This document shows, one piece after another, positions 10,790-25,047 of a stretch of 64,000 nt of DNA. The stretch is taken from contig PUQB01000325.1 in NCBI GenBank assembly GCA_003024785.1, positions 34,630 to 98,629 on the forward strand. Direction: 5' to 3'. The translations under genes were made by a program, and so were the position numbers. Each line of letters opens with the position of its first letter. Within the stretch, counting starts at the first letter, position 1. Below the pieces are notes generated by a model that searched no databases, had not been told where the DNA came from, and saw only the letters and a list, made by a program, of their open reading frames with translations. This DNA comes from Selaginella tamariscina (Eukaryota; Streptophyta; Lycopodiopsida; Selaginellales; Selaginellaceae).

Positions 10790-11930
10790 CTACTGCAAAA
10801 TCCGAGGCATTTGCTTCAATGAAGAAGGGACAAGAGGATCAGGATGTGCTAAAATTGGAGCTGTCGTGAAGGTGTCCTTGAGTGTTGTGAATGCATGTTC
10901 CACCTTGTTGGACCAAGAGAACACTCTTGTGCATTTGGTGAGTTCCGTGAGTGGAAGTACACGCTTGGAGAAGTCCTGTATGAAAAGCCTATAAAAGTTT
11001 GCAAAGCCAAGGAAACATTGTATGTCTCGTACAGACTTGGGTCTCTCCCACTCCACAATAGTCTTCATATTGTGCATGTCCATGAAAATGCCAGTAGGAG
11101 AGACGATGTAGCCCAAGAATTCCATAGTATCCCTCGAAGAAACACTTCTCCAACTTCGCATACAAGCCATGCTCACGAAGCCTTTGTAGGACTAGTTGTA
11201 CATACTTGTCATGAGTCGCCTGTGTCCTTGGAAAAAATCAAAATGTCATCGAGGTAAATTACCACAAACTGGTCCAAGAAGTCACGAAAGATGTCGTTCA
11301 CCATGTATTGGAACACGGTTGGGGCATTGGTAAGTCCGAAAGGCATCACTATGTACTCGAAGTGTCCATACCTTGTACGAAAGGCAATCTTCCACTCATC
11401 GAATGGACGAATCCGTATAAGATTGTAAACTCCTTATAAGTCCATCTTCATGAACACCTTTGTTCTTCGTAGTCGATCGAGAAGTTCCAGAATCAATGGT
11501 AATGGGTGCCGGTTTCTAATGGTAACTTGATTCAAACCCCTGTAGTCCACAACCAAATGCAAACTCTCATTTTTCTTCTTGACAAAGAAGATAGGTGCTC
11601 CTGCAGGGGACTTTGAGTGACGAATGAAGCCGAATGCCAAGTTTTCCTCGATGTACTGACGAAGAACCTTCAATTCTGTAAATGACAGTGCATAAATCAG
11701 TCCGAACGGTGGGGTCTTTCCTTCTGCAAGATTGATAGGACAGTCGTAGGACCTGTGAACAGGAAGAACCGTAGCCTTGTGCTTGTCAAAAAACGTCCTG
11801 AAAGGAGTGATACTTGGATGGCAGGGAAGAAGGAGGAGAAGAAGAAGGAAGAGAAGGAGATTGAAAAAAGGGGAGTCAGATATAGGAAATTTAGAAGAGG
11901 ACGTAGGAGTTACTTGGAAGGCCAAAAAAT
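10790..11930 (-). pseudogene. Reverse transcriptase of element 2
   Basis: At 11925-11434 the read has [37 protein letters not shown] and [11 protein letters not shown], the N-terminal RT blocks. The catalytic motif reads [14 protein letters not shown] at about 11270-11220. At 11176-10790 it has GYIVSPTGI, DIQCFLGFANFYR and EHAFTTLKDTFTTAPIL, the thumb and connection blocks. At least two frame changes separate them. The unbroken YLDD shows the copy is moderately young. Confidence 0.9.
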
Positions 11931-12189
11931 GAAAAGGAGCAGGATCAGTGGCAAGTTCATGTATGGTAGTGGTAAGAACTCGGAGAGGAGAAGGAGGGAG
12001 CTATGACTGAAAAAGAGGAAAGATCTTGTGGGGTGGAACAGAAGCAGAGTAACGAAAAGAGGCAGGATTGGGAGAAACATGTGTGGATGTTGATAAGTGT
12101 ACAGGATTGGAAGAATCCTATATAGAAGTCTGTGGATGCACAGGAGTGAGGAGAGCCTATGAGTGTGCTGATGAACCAACAGGAGGTGG

Positions 12190-13150
12190 ATCTTATTAAG
12201 GAGGAACCTTCGACACTGATACAGGAATAGGCACGATCAATCCTGTAGCTTGTATTGCCTCAAACACTAAGGGTGTATCCTGCACACATGAAAGTACAGG
12301 ATTGATCCTGGCTACCGGAGAGGAAAATGTGAGCGTCCTAGACCTCCAGTTGATCTGCAGATTTGCAACAACAAACCATGGCATGCCCAAAATGATGGGA
12401 GTTGACTGAGTCTTGATCAAGTTGAAGAAAATCGAATAGTTGAATGCGCCATGACTGCAAGAGAGAGGTTTGGTAGTATGGGTAACTGTGCCAGAAGCAA
12501 TCAGACGACCATTTGACCACCTCTATAGGAACTGCATGCTTCAACTTCACCACCGAAATGCCATGTTGAGTTGCAAAAGTGTCATATATGAAGCATGCAT
12601 TTGCACTAGTGTCTAACAGGGCAAACTCCTTGAGCTCTTGATTATTAAGACGAATGTGTACAGGAAACTTGAGTGATGGAATGGTATGAGCAGCACCAAT
12701 GGAGCATGCGCCTATGTCTAACTTCGCGGCTCCTAAACGAGGTGGACATTAAAGTTTTTCGATTGAACTTCAATTTCACACATCTTGAACTTCCGGGCTT
12801 TAATAAGACATTCTGCCACTTTGTGTTATGCTTCACCACAATACAAGCATATGTTCTCACTGCGGCGATGTTGCCTCTCAGCAGCGGAAAGTGAGCCACT
12901 TTTGGATTCTCAACCTCCATAGGAACTACTTCAGAAGGTGTTGCAGGAACATGTACCACAACTGCAGAATTGGCTTGTAAGAATTGTTGACGAGATCTTT
13001 CCTGACGACACTTGAACAAACAGTTGTCGCAGCGAACAGCCTATTACATGATCTCCACTAATGTTTGGGCATTCGGTAACGTAAGGAAAAGGTCCTTCAT
13101 GTCATTCCTCAACCAAAAACAGAAGTGTTCGATCAATGCAATCCCAGTAC
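12190..13150 (-). pseudogene. Gag remnant and protease of element 2
   Basis: At 12420-12196 the read begins MIKTQSTPIILGMPWFVVANLQINWRSRTLTF, the C-terminal block of chromovirus protease. About 12620-12560 holds the active-site part in another frame (ALLDTSANACF-like). At 13019-12645 a CCHC-type region is visible in shifted frames. Past about 13150 similarity to the element 3 gag stops. Confidence 0.75.
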
Positions 13151-16070
13151 ATGCTTATCTATAAGTTTGCTAGAGGATTTTGGCAACACAGCAGATATAT
13201 ACTGTGTTTTTTTTAACAATATGATTTGCAAAGAATTAATTAAAAATTTTAAGTTTAATTTAGTTTAATTAAAATAATTAATTATAATGATTAAAGACTT
13301 AAAATAACAAAATTTTATGCTAGTGAAAATACTAAGATCACTAATGATGTTTGGGATCATTTAAGAAATGTTAGTTTCTTGTGAATATATTTTACATTGT
13401 GATTGAGAAGGCATTAGTGAAATTCTTGGGGTATAAAGATATCATTCAAAAAATGTAAGAGAAGATATTTGAAAAACTCCATACTTATCACTTATAACAA
13501 TTTAAGAGGCCATAATAATGCTCCACACTCTTAGTATTATTTGCATTATGATGTTATATAATATATAGCATTAAGAAGTGTTGGAAGCTTCATCTAAAAT
13601 AATAACCACCACAAATTTTAATGCATCCAAGAGCAATTGTTTATAAATAACACTATCATCTAACAAAAGAATCATTATTAACAACAACTTAAGCAATAAA
13701 TAATCAAGGACACACCATCTTCTTCTTCCCCCTATAAAAGGAAAGCTCCAATGGGACAAGTTATTATTATTAAGATTGCTAAAGAGGAATTCCCATAGAT
13801 AACAACCATGAAAGTGCAAAAAAAAAAGATAGTTGCTCAAAAGGAGATAAATGCCAATCCAAATCCTTCAACAATCACTGATACAACTCCTAAAATGGTA
13901 TGTAAGTTCCTCTTCACATCCCCCTACTTGGAGCTCCTCCACTTTTTTTTAGTGCTTCTTATGTTTTTGAAAGTATGCTTCAACAATTGATGGAGACATC
14001 CATCAACTTTTCACTATGAATTTTTGCATGGTTCATAGTTCCTTCTTTTTTTTTGCACTAGTACACTTTAGCAATGGTTCACCCATCATCAATGCACTCA
14101 TTAACTTTAACTCATGGAGTAATGTGATCTCCTTAGATGCAGCTATTAAGGTAGGTTTTTAGATCATTAGAAGCACAACTTTAATTTTAAGAACATTTGC
14201 AAACCACACTATTGTTTTTTGTTGGACTTTGTTGTGACATTCAAGTTTACATCTCTTTTATATTTCATGGTGGTAAATTATTAATAACATAGCTCTATTC
14301 CCTTGAAGGACTTTTTGATCTTTAGGTGAGTTTGACATGATCAGGTTTAATGCATCACAAATTGGCCACTTGCCAAAATGGATATTAATAATGGTTACAC
14401 CACTTCTTTTATAACATTCATGAATATCCTAAGCATAACAACTCTAGGGATAGGTTAACACTCCATATTAATGCTAAATGATCTTCTTCTCAACCTTCTA
14501 TAACACATTTTCTTCATATATTAATTGTTATATTCTTAGAGTTGATTAACAATTCATCACAACCCAAGTATAATGTGTTCTAATACAACACCATCACCAC
14601 AATGTCTTGGCAGATGACCAGATGGGCTCAATTGCCAACGTAAGGAATCAGTAATCTAGACTTTCTTAGCATTGTCTCTTCTCTTTGATCATAGCTTTTA
14701 TGTACACATATATATATTAGTATCAAAAAATATATAATATCATTTTTGAACCTTCAAATTTATTAAGTTATTGCTTTTACTACTTCTTGACATGCTTTAG
14801 GTAAAGTAGCCTCATTCCATTTATTTTTATGCTTCTATCCATGTACCACACTATTGAGATTAATATCCATTACTAGGTCTTCTTGATTAAAAACGTATTT
14901 TCTTTCTAAAAAATTCTCATATATTTAACCTCTTACCAAGATGTGACACTATTTCCTAAATATGGGTTATCATGCCATAGCCCCTTGGATACGAATGTGG
15001 TTCTCAATGCCAACTTTAGAATCGCTTTGTTATCCCGATAAGGAAACCCTATCAACTAAGAAACCCACGATCATAGTTTAAATAAGGACACAAACATTCC
15101 ATGCTTAGGTATGAGTGTTGCTCTTAACTTGATGTGGAGGAGGAGGCTAGAGACAAGCCTCAATCTTTGACTCTTGGAACGTGCATTTCGACAAAACCTC
15201 CTAAGCATGGATTTGCCAACATTAAAGGTAAGCTACCTCGAAGGTGGGATGTACCCCTATATTTAGAAGTTAGGGCGGCACAATAGAGGGTTGTGCCTTA
15301 ATGACACAAATAAATCTTGCACCAATAGAAGAGTAACAAACTCAACTAAATGATTGAACCCAAAAACTCTCCCACTACATACCCTACCTTATTTATGCGG
15401 ACCGCCCCCCTCACCCCCCTCCCTTTTTTCCTACATGTATAAGTGGGCTAGCACGGAATGCATGTCACTTAGCTAAATGAGATGAGTTATCAATAAAAAC
15501 CTAATTCTTACCCCTAAACCCTACCCAAGGGGTGGGGTTTTTAGAGCGTGGGCTAGAACAACCCTAGGGTTAGGTCAAACTTGGTGTTCCTAACCCTAAC
15601 TAACATGTTTGAACTCACATACATTAACCAATCAACCTAATTGGGACATCAAAATCAGGGATGGGTTTTCTAAAAGGTAATTGCTACCTTATTTTAAAGT
15701 AGCCGGCCGGACTACCTCTAAACACCTAAGCGCACTAAGTATGGTTGTTTCTCACTACATCTAGAGTCCGTCAACATAGTATAATAGGTAATAATAATTA
15801 CCTTTCAAAGTAAAAAGTTGAGTCATAATAAAAACTATGACATGTAGTCTAATTTATTGCATATTCCTGCTTAATGCAAATGTAAACTCTAATATGTTGT
15901 CGGTGTCACCTTGCGTGCCATAGACAAGTAGGCAATTCCTGAGATTCAGTAATGTATTAGTAATTTAGTACCCCCATAAACAATTTTTATATACATACCA
16001 AGGTACAAAAAGGGTGGATATTCCGTGTTGCTTAGGTCAAAATAGTGTTGGATTGGCATGCAACATGATC
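13151..16070. other. AT-rich spacer without a recognisable gene
   Basis: I see only short broken reads here. Around 15000-15560 there are phrases common in decayed plant repeats (GGATTTGCC, ACCCTACCCAAGGGGTGGGG) but no domain. The stretch is probably old transposon debris. Confidence 0.5.
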
Positions 16071-16079
16071 GATCCATGA

Positions 16080-16960
16080 TGTGCAATGTTTTCTCAGGTT
16101 TGCCAACTTTTATAGCAAATTCATTAAGGACTACTCCAAAATTATATTGCCACTTATCATGTTGACCCAAAAAGATAAGTTCTTTGAGTGGAGTTTGAAA
16201 GCAGAGGAGACTTTCACATTTGCTTCAATCACATTTAGACCTAGACAAGCCTTTCATCATTGAAGTTGATGAATTGAATTTGCATTGGGTAGTACACTTT
16301 CTCAAGTGAGTGATGATGATAAACTTCATCCAGTTGCTTTTCATTTCTATAAGTTCTTACCACCAAATATCAACTATGAGGTACATAATAAAGAGTTGCT
16401 AGCTATTGTGGATTCATTTAAGGAATGGAGACATTTCTTAAAAGGATCACCATAGCATGTGAACTTCTAAAGTGCATGTGTTTTGTCTCATCGACAGTTT
16501 TGGTAGGCTCAATTCCCTATCATAGTTCAACTTTATCATCATGTATCGTCCAAGTTCACAATAGGGTAATGTAGATGCCCTCTCTTGATATTCATACTTG
16601 CTCCTCGACCTGGTGATAGCATTTAATCAGCAATGGCAAGTTCTTTTGGGTTCAAACCGATTGAAGATCATGGTTACAAAAGTATCAACAGCCCGAAAGG
16701 ACCCCACCTTGCAACAATTCGCACAACTTTACTTGTGGATCCCTTTAGGATATCTTGAATCACATTGTTCTAAGTCATGCCTTCAGTTTGAGTCCAAATA
16801 TTACTATACAGATTATGAGTGGTTCAAGTTCCAGGATGGCTTGTTACTTTATATGGCCTTGTTTATGTCAAATGGTCTTTGTTGTCTTCAAGTTTTGTAG
16901 TTCTGCCATGATGCTCCTCCAACATGTCTACACCCTTACTTAGAGTCTCTATAATTGAAG
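16080..16960 (+). pseudogene. Plus-strand Ty3/gypsy relic (RT end, RNase H, H2C2 region)
   Basis: The plus strand reads QCFLRFANFYSKFIKDYSKI (RT thumb) at 16082-16145. At about 16330-16450 it reads HPVAFHFYKF and NYEVHNKELLAIVDSFKEWRHFL (RNase H), then decayed linker sequence to about 16960. It resembles element 2 but is more diverged and in the opposite orientation. No LTR is visible. Confidence 0.8.
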
Positions 16961-18440
16961 CTGGTAGTTGAAGGATCACCTTGTATTATACTGTAGTCAG
17001 AGATAATTGACTGCAGCATATGGTCATGCATCAAAAAATTGGATCTTATGATTATATGTTTAAATATATGTTATTACATAAAAGATTTCATAGTTATAAG
17101 ATTTTTATAACTATGTAGTACTAGTGTTACTATGTAATATACCCGTCTACGCTTTGTGAGAGGTGACTTTGCCTACGTACCCTTAACACAAGTTAGTATA
17201 TAATCCTTTATACCTAATATAAGTTATATTAAATGTTAATTAAATTATCATCCCAATAACTTTCTAATAACAATGTAATTTTGTTTTTATTTAAAATTAT
17301 ATACTTGAATACTTACTGAAGCAACTTTTATAAATCTTTACATTATATAATTCTCTAATCTATTTATTTTGTATTAATACTTCTAAAATTTTAGATATAA
17401 CTATATATTATTCATTTATTATATATACAAAATATAATATATATTTAGTGTTTACGCTTTAAAAATGAAATTTAAGGATATTTTCTGATAAACTATTATT
17501 TGTGTAGAATATCGTGTCATTTACACGTTTTAGTGTTGGAGAGCCTTTATATAGTTTGTTGGTGACATGGCAATTCGACCTAGGGAGAGGTTCATGTTTT
17601 AGGGTTTAGGGTTTGTGGTGATGTGCAACTTGTCTTTGGGTGCCATCTAAATGAACACACACCGTTATATATGTTATTTATAAGAGATTGAATATGATGA
17701 AATTCTTATTTAAATTACACATGCATATATATATATATATAATAACATATCATATATGCACATTGTTATAATAATTATAAAATGTAATTATTAATATATT
17801 TTCATGTTTCTACTTTAAAAGTTAAAATAGCTATAACATTCTATTCAAGTATATCCATCATGTATATTGTAAGGCGACAATATTAATAATAATTTTAGAA
17901 TATTAAATGGTTTCGTATAATTTTCTTTTAGTAAAGCATGCATATATATATATATATAATATAATATATATATATATATATGTATGTATGTATGTATAAT
18001 GTATTTTTTTACATTAATATTTTCTACTAGTATTAAAATAAATTTATCTGATCTTTTGTAAAATATGTTAATTAATTAATTTAAATCATAATTCACCCCA
18101 TATCTTCATTATAACTAGGGTTCAAGGTTCTGATCACAATTTAAGACGTCAGATTAAGAAAATCCAAACGATAAAGAACCCTAATTTGCATAACTATAAT
18201 GTTAATTAATAAAAATGTAAAATAATAAAATTAACAAGGTACATTATAGCAATCGTTTAGTAAATTATCTGATTTCTTTAATACTAATTGAACTATATAA
18301 TATTCATGACACATTTACGTACAAATATGGCATAAACAATAAATTATATTATTTAAAATTTATCTCTAATTATTGTTAAATTCAATTAACTATCACATTA
18401 TCAATTGTTTAAGTAATTAATTTTATTAAAACATCTTGTT
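16961..18440. other. AT-rich spacer upstream of TRAP-beta
   Basis: No gene is visible. There are (TA)n runs at about 17725-17745 and 17940-17985 and a short telomere-type run (TTTTAGGGTTTAGGGTTTG) at about 17596-17616. Confidence 0.6.
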
Positions 18441-18449
18441 GGAATTGAG

Positions 18450-18482
18450 CTTAAAGTGGTTTAGGGTTTGAGGGTTAGGGTT
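18450..18482 (+). promoter_or_regulatory. Telo-box-like motifs just before the TRAP-beta start
   Basis: GGTTTAGGGTTTGAGGGTTAGGG lies directly before the first ATG at 18485. The AAACCCTAA telo-box is common in 5' regions of plant housekeeping genes and binds single-Myb telomere-repeat factors. Similar boxes sit at the starts of SKIP, TMEM147 and the PLAT gene in this window. Confidence 0.5.
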
Positions 18483-18484
18483 GA

Positions 18485-19945
<1,461 letters not shown>

Positions 19946-20610
19946 AAAAACTCAATTCTGATAGAAGATATAGAATATGCTTTTCCAAAAGCATATTCCT
20001 TTTGATTCATATTTTGTCTTAACTATCCTATATCACAAGCGTTATGTCTCTAATAGTTATATCTTTATAATGTATTAGCATACCTGTATTTTAATATTAA
20101 TGTTTAGTACTCTATTAAACATTGTTGAGATACTTATAAATATTATATATATATATATATATGTTAAAGGATATTCATTTAAATTCATTTATGTATGAAA
20201 TATTCCTTTAATTTAATTTAAATTTTTTAATTTAATTTGAAGTATTAAATGTTCATAGCAATGTAAATCCACAAGTACATCATCGCATACAAGAAAGTAC
20301 AGTTAAAATTTTATGTTTTGTTAATTTAATAAGTGGCAATATTAACAAGCACTAATAATGAAATAAGCTATTAGTATTTGCACTGGATATATTTATAGAT
20401 AAAATGTAACTAGTCATAAATTACAACTTACTTTTTAGAAGCACTGTGTTACAAGAGACCAATGCTAGCCTGTGTACGTTTAGAACAGTGTTCAGTGTGT
20501 ACAAAGCGATACACATCTCCATACATCAATAAAGCAGAACTAGTAATCAAACACATTGAGAAAACATATCACAACAACCTTATATTGTTATTGTTCACGT
20601 AAGTATACAC
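19946..20610. other. Convergent 3' spacer between TRAP-beta and SKIP
   Basis: AT-rich, with a (TA)n run at about 20142-20162. It must contain the 3' UTRs and poly(A) sites of both converging genes. AATAAAGC at about 20527 on the plus strand is the only motif I would point at. No gene seen. Confidence 0.6.
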
Positions 20611-20614
20611 ACCT

Positions 20615-22425
20615 TTATTTGCCGCGGTGAAAGTCGACCCTGCTCCTGCTTGAGCGGCCTTCGTAGCTCTCCCTCGTACCAGAGCCGCCACTCGCGTTCA
20701 TGGTACCCCACTACCAATACGGTCCACTGCGTTCCTCCCCTTCTTTATGTCCTTGAGGAAGGAGTCCAGCCCAAATGGATCCTGATTCTGTGGATTCTCA
20801 AACTCCACGGGCTTGTCCCTTGGTCCTCCCCTCTCCGTTGCCCCCGCAAATCCCTTATCCGGCCTAAACCTGTATACATAACATCAGTATACAGACACAC
20901 ACACGAAGTATATAAGAGATAATGATTTACCTGTCGGTGGCGAGCTTCTCGAGCTGTTCCTCAGCACTTCCATACACATCAGAGTCAGCATCCTTCTTGA
21001 TGTTGTGCAAACCTCCGAGGCTGGGATGGCTGCTAAACAGAGGCTTCTCATATACGTCGTAGTTGTCATCTGCCCCATATCCAGATGCCATTCCTTGCTC
21101 CTGGTTGAAGAGTCTCTGGTCGTATTGCACTTCACCGGTTGATTTAACGTTTGCCATGCCCAAGGCCATTTTCTGTAAACAATATTCATTAGCACAAAAC
21201 CAATACGAATGAATCATTTGCATACCTCACTGACATCCCTGTCCCTGTCTCGTGTAAGTTTGCTCTTTTTCCCGCTTGCTGCTTCCTTAGCTTCCAGGCG
21301 TTTCTCCCTTTCACGTTCTCTCTTTCTATCCTCCATTAACGACTCTCTCTGTTTTCTCCCCATACGCTCTTGCTTGGTTTCTTCCTCCCGTTCCCTATAG
21401 ACATACATGTTAATACACAATATAGATACAACGAACATATTGTTGAAGTGTACATATAGAATCATACCAAAGATATATATTAAACTTACCCAGCTGCTGC
21501 TCCTTGTCCTACGCGTTCCATGCGCGCTCTTTTCGCAAGCTCCTTAAGTTCCTGTTCTTTCTTTTCTTTCTCCTTGAGGTGTATCTCCTTCTGTATCTTG
21601 GCCCTCATCTCTACTGCTTCTCGTGCTTTCTGCTCGGCCACATAGAGAGCCTCTGATAACTTGGCAAAGTTATCGTTTATTTGCACCTCTTGCAAGCCTA
21701 CAATAACAAAGAAGTTAAAGATAATTTCTTATGTATGCATATAAATATATGAATGTAGATATGCCGATTAACATACCTCGGCCATCAGCAGCTAGACGCT
21801 TATCGAGAGGAATGGTATACCCCTTTGGGTTCTTCCAGTTAGAGATACAAGGTGGTATCTTCCAGTCCTGTTGATCTTTGACAGTCACGGGTCGAGGTGG
21901 AGAATGCATAACTGGAACTGGCGGAGAACCAGATGCCTTCGGAACCCTCTTGTGTTTGAACTTTGGTGGCTCGAGTGGATCCACTTGCGTCTCCACCATC
22001 TTGATGGTTCTTTCCTTCGCTCCAGAATTATATGCTGCAATTTGCTTGCTCGGAGTGTACTTGATGTAGGAAGCACCCGAAGAAGCACGAGGGACATTAT
22101 TGGGCTGGGCAGCAGCGAGCCTCTCGTGAACAATCTTTTCAAGGGCCATCTTGGTCTTCTCCGTTGTTTCTTTTTCTTCCTCTTCAGATGGCTTCTCCAT
22201 TGGTATCTCATTAGGCAGCTTCGGAACCAGATCTTTGTGCTGGGAATATACTATTCTCTTTGCGTTCTCCCCCTGCATCACGATTGCGTCGTATCTCACG
22301 TGCCCTTGTGCGTCCACGGTCGCTGGCAGGATTGCACTGTTGACCTTTTCATCCTTCTTCCCCATGTTAAGCGGGTACTGCAAAAACATACTCATACACT
22401 CAGCTAAGCTACACACACGCACATG

Positions 22426-22475
<50 letters not shown>

Positions 22476-22880
22476 AATATCCTGGGTACTAAACACTCAC
22501 CTGGGCGAGATGAATCTCTGGAAACGCACCACCATCCCCAAAGTCCTCGATCTTCCGAGGAACAAAGCCGGATCTTTGCCATAAAGGGGCGGCTCTTTAA
22601 ACTTGATCACGGGCTGTACGCGCAATGCTTCCAGCCGCTCCTTGTACCAAGCCTCTGAAGTAAGATCCTCGGTCGAAGAACCCTCATTCTTTGGGGCGGG
22701 AGCTTGCCTAAAAACTCCCTGCCCATATGGGCGCCTGGGGTTATCTGTGTTACCGCCAACATCACGGATGATTGAATCTACCTCCGAAGAGCAAAAATTG
22801 CTGCGATTCTTCTCACAGAACCGATCAATTCTACTCTAAATTGATTGATGTTGCTTGAAATACCTGCTAGCGCCTTCAAT
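20615..22880 (-). CDS. SKIP: SNW/SKI-interacting protein (SKIP), spliceosome and transcription cofactor
   Basis: Minus-strand coding exons: 22808-22501, 22377-21777, 21697-21490, 21394-21226, 21172-20931 and 20869-20615, plus a probable first exon ending at 22864. The large exon holds the SNW core: VKDQQDWKIPPCISNWKNPKGYTIPLDKRLAADGRG, preceded by KFKHKRVP and VMHSPPRPVT. After it come the coiled, charged region (LSEALYVAEQKAREAV, then Lys/Glu-rich) and the C-terminal DPFGLDSFL block ending in an Arg/Ser-rich tail at 20615. SKIP is a nuclear component of the Prp19-associated spliceosome and, in plants, a clock and stress cofactor. Frame breaks near 22578 (A run) and 20708 (G run) each vanish with one added base. 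The start codon is not secure: ATTG at 22880-22877 may be a misread ATG. Confidence 0.93.
22420..22477. repeat. (CT)n(TA)n microsatellite in SKIP intron
   Basis: A pyrimidine run followed by a TA run in the intron between 22378 and 22500. On the coding (minus) strand it reads (TA)n(GA)n just after the donor. Confidence 0.9.
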
Positions 22881-23553
22881 CGCCTCGCTCCTCACAGACG
22901 AGAAACCCTAGCAGCCCTAAAATCTGGATGGCCCTAATTCTAAAATTCATTTAAGTATAAACGTATTTCCCCCTGGCATGTCATAACAGGGTCTATCGAT
23001 GATAGAACCGTCAGATCGACGAGTGACACGTGGCGGTAATTAAGAATATGCCGCAGGATCGGATTAACTCTGGTCCGTACAGATACTTTGCAACGGTCAG
23101 CTGCCCGGGTCAGCGGGCAGGGGGAAACCGTACGGAATCGGGCAGCGGGCAGCACCTTTGGTGTCCCCGGCTATGGCGTCCTGACAGTTTATATAATCCT
23201 TTTGTGAAGGTTTTATTCTGCATATATTTTCTGTTTCCTATTGCATTTTATTGAAAACCCAATTGTTTTTTTATTCTAATTTCATATTTTTGGTTGAATT
23301 TGTTGGGTTTTACTAAGCTGCTCTTCATCAACAAATACATACATACATGGTGGTCTTCTTGTGTTAATTGTATTTTTGGGATTTCATTAAACAAGCATTG
23401 TGTGTGTTTTGTTTGTTTGTTGCATTAAATTAAAAAGTCTCAGTTATTTTTTCTTAACAAATTGGTTGTTGCAGGTTAAATATTTGTGTTTCCATAAAAA
23501 ATTGTATTAGTGTAGAAAAAAAACGTTTTTTTTTAAATATATTTTTTAGCAGT
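22881..23553. promoter_or_regulatory. Divergent 5' region between SKIP (-) and the acidic-protein gene (+)
   Basis: The two genes are transcribed away from each other. A telo-box-like GAAACCCTAGCAGCCCTAAA lies at 22902-22922 near the SKIP start. A GC-rich island occurs at about 23060-23190 in otherwise AT-rich DNA, which fits a bidirectional promoter. A TTGCAG at about 23475 may be the acceptor of a 5' UTR intron of the plus gene. Confidence 0.45.
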
Positions 23554-24864
23554 ATGGCTAGTTTAGTAGTTAAGCAGGTGGACAACACAAGGCTTTTCAA
23601 CGCTGTAAGTCTGTATAAGTGTGTAATTAGTATTATATATGTATTTAACTTCTTAAGGCAGTTATTTTAATATTTACATATTATATATTAAATTATTGTG
23701 TATTTAGTAATATAATTAATTTTTTTCCAGGAGGTGCTGTTTGCGGAACTCATGCGACGGTGTATGTTCGAATATCTGGTAAGTTTTTTACGATTTTAAT
23801 AGTTTTATTTTTAATTTACTTATTTGTTTATTTTCTTACTTCAGGTGTTCATTTCAGATGCTGTTCTTCTCAGGTTATATACATTACTATCATATATATC
23901 GTAAATATGTACATTTTTTATATGTACAAATATACGTATATGTGTGTGTATAAGAGATACGTATGAGATTTTAATACGTTTAAGTGTTGACTGACTTGTA
24001 TGTTGATGTAGCTTTTCAGCTGTGAGCCGTGGATCCTTAAATGATCTGAAATCTGGTACGTCAGATTTTATATATGTCAATTTCATTAACTGAGATATCT
24101 TTGTCTGCTTTAATTACGTGTCCGTAGGCATGGATATCAATGGAGATATTTTCAAGTATCTACGTAATACTTAATTGTTCTTATTATATTTATTCAATTA
24201 ATATAAATAGTCATATAGTAATTATGTTATATTAAGTAATAAGTAAAATTAACTTTAATAAAGTTATTAAAGTTAAAATATATTGTTCAGGATGCAACAA
24301 TTGGGGATGCTCAGTACGATGATGATGATGACGACGAGGACGAAGGTGGAGATGGTGCAGATCGTGCGGCTGAGGATGAAGGTAAACCATGTAGTATTAT
24401 TTATTTAACTATATAGAATATTTAAATGATACTATAATAAACTATAATACTTTTTTATCTAACTTGTTCTATTATATTATTATATAAAATGTATTACTAA
24501 GTACATATATATAGATAATAATCGGTAAATAATTTAATTAAAAACATATTAATTTTAATTATGTTATAGGGGAAGATGAGGACGAGGCCGATGACCCTGC
24601 GGGCGATCGTGAGGATGAGAACGAGGGAGGAGAGGATGGTGCTGGAGGTCAAGGCGAGGACGAAGACAATGGTAAATATTATATATATATTATATATATA
24701 TATTTTTAATTTAATTAATTAAGTTTTAACTAATTAATAGCTGAGGATGAGGAGGATGAGGACGATGTGACGAGCCTTACGAGGAGGACGACGATGAAGA
24801 GGACGAGGACGAGGACAACGAGGAGGACGAGGAGGAGCGACCAAAGAAAATAAGGAAGAAGTAA
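23554..24864 (+). CDS. Asp/Glu-rich acidic protein with basic C-terminus (function not known)
   Basis: Proposed exons: 23554-23604, 23731-23778, 23845-23873, 24012-24055, 24128-24163, 24291-24381, 24570-24671 and 24741-24864. The first five encode a small conserved-looking domain (MASLVVKQVDNTRLFNA, EVLFAELMRRCMFEYL, VFISDAVLL, FSAVSRGSLNDLK, GMDINGDIFKYL). The last three encode a run of Asp/Glu broken by Gly, ending in PKKIRKK, a likely nuclear localisation signal. Acidic nuclear proteins of this kind are often histone or chromatin binders, but that is inference. Two junctions are unsure: the frame at the exon 5/6 joint is off by one, and exon 8 needs a one-base correction near GATGTGACGAG (24772) to stay acidic; uncorrected it ends at 24853 in an Arg/Thr-rich frame. 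Confidence 0.65.
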
Positions 24865-25047
24865 ATTTAAGTTTATTGCAATTTTGTTACTTTCTTTTCC
24901 TTTTTATTTATTTATTTGTGTTGATTAATACTTATATTTATTAGATTGGTTATATATATATATATATATATATTTATAGACGTAAGGTATAACACAGAGT
25001 TTAAGTTTTCAGTTAAACCAGTTTAAGTTTTAAAATGAGCTTAACTG
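24865..25047. other. Convergent 3' spacer between the acidic-protein gene and TMEM147
   Basis: AT-rich, with a (TA)n run at 24951-24972. No gene seen. Confidence 0.6.

Larger units (their letters stand above)
8473..13150 (-). mobile_element. Ty3/gypsy chromovirus (element 2), 5' truncated
   Basis: On the minus strand the order is gag remnant (13150-12640), protease (12560-12190), RT (11930-10800), RNase H (10760-10300), integrase with H2C2 finger (10300-9400), chromodomain remnant (9085-8940), and 3' LTR (8849-8473). The layout and the chromodomain identify a chromovirus. The 5' LTR and most of gag are missing near 13150. Frames break several times, so it is not active. It is closely related to element 3 at 46109-50585. 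Confidence 0.88.

Noticed and set aside
13808-13990. Small plus-strand protein of 60 residues
   Set aside because: No motif, low-complexity AT-rich context, and no splice or promoter support.
17596-17616. Interstitial telomere
   Set aside because: Only two to three TTTAGGG-type units; too short for a telomere remnant.
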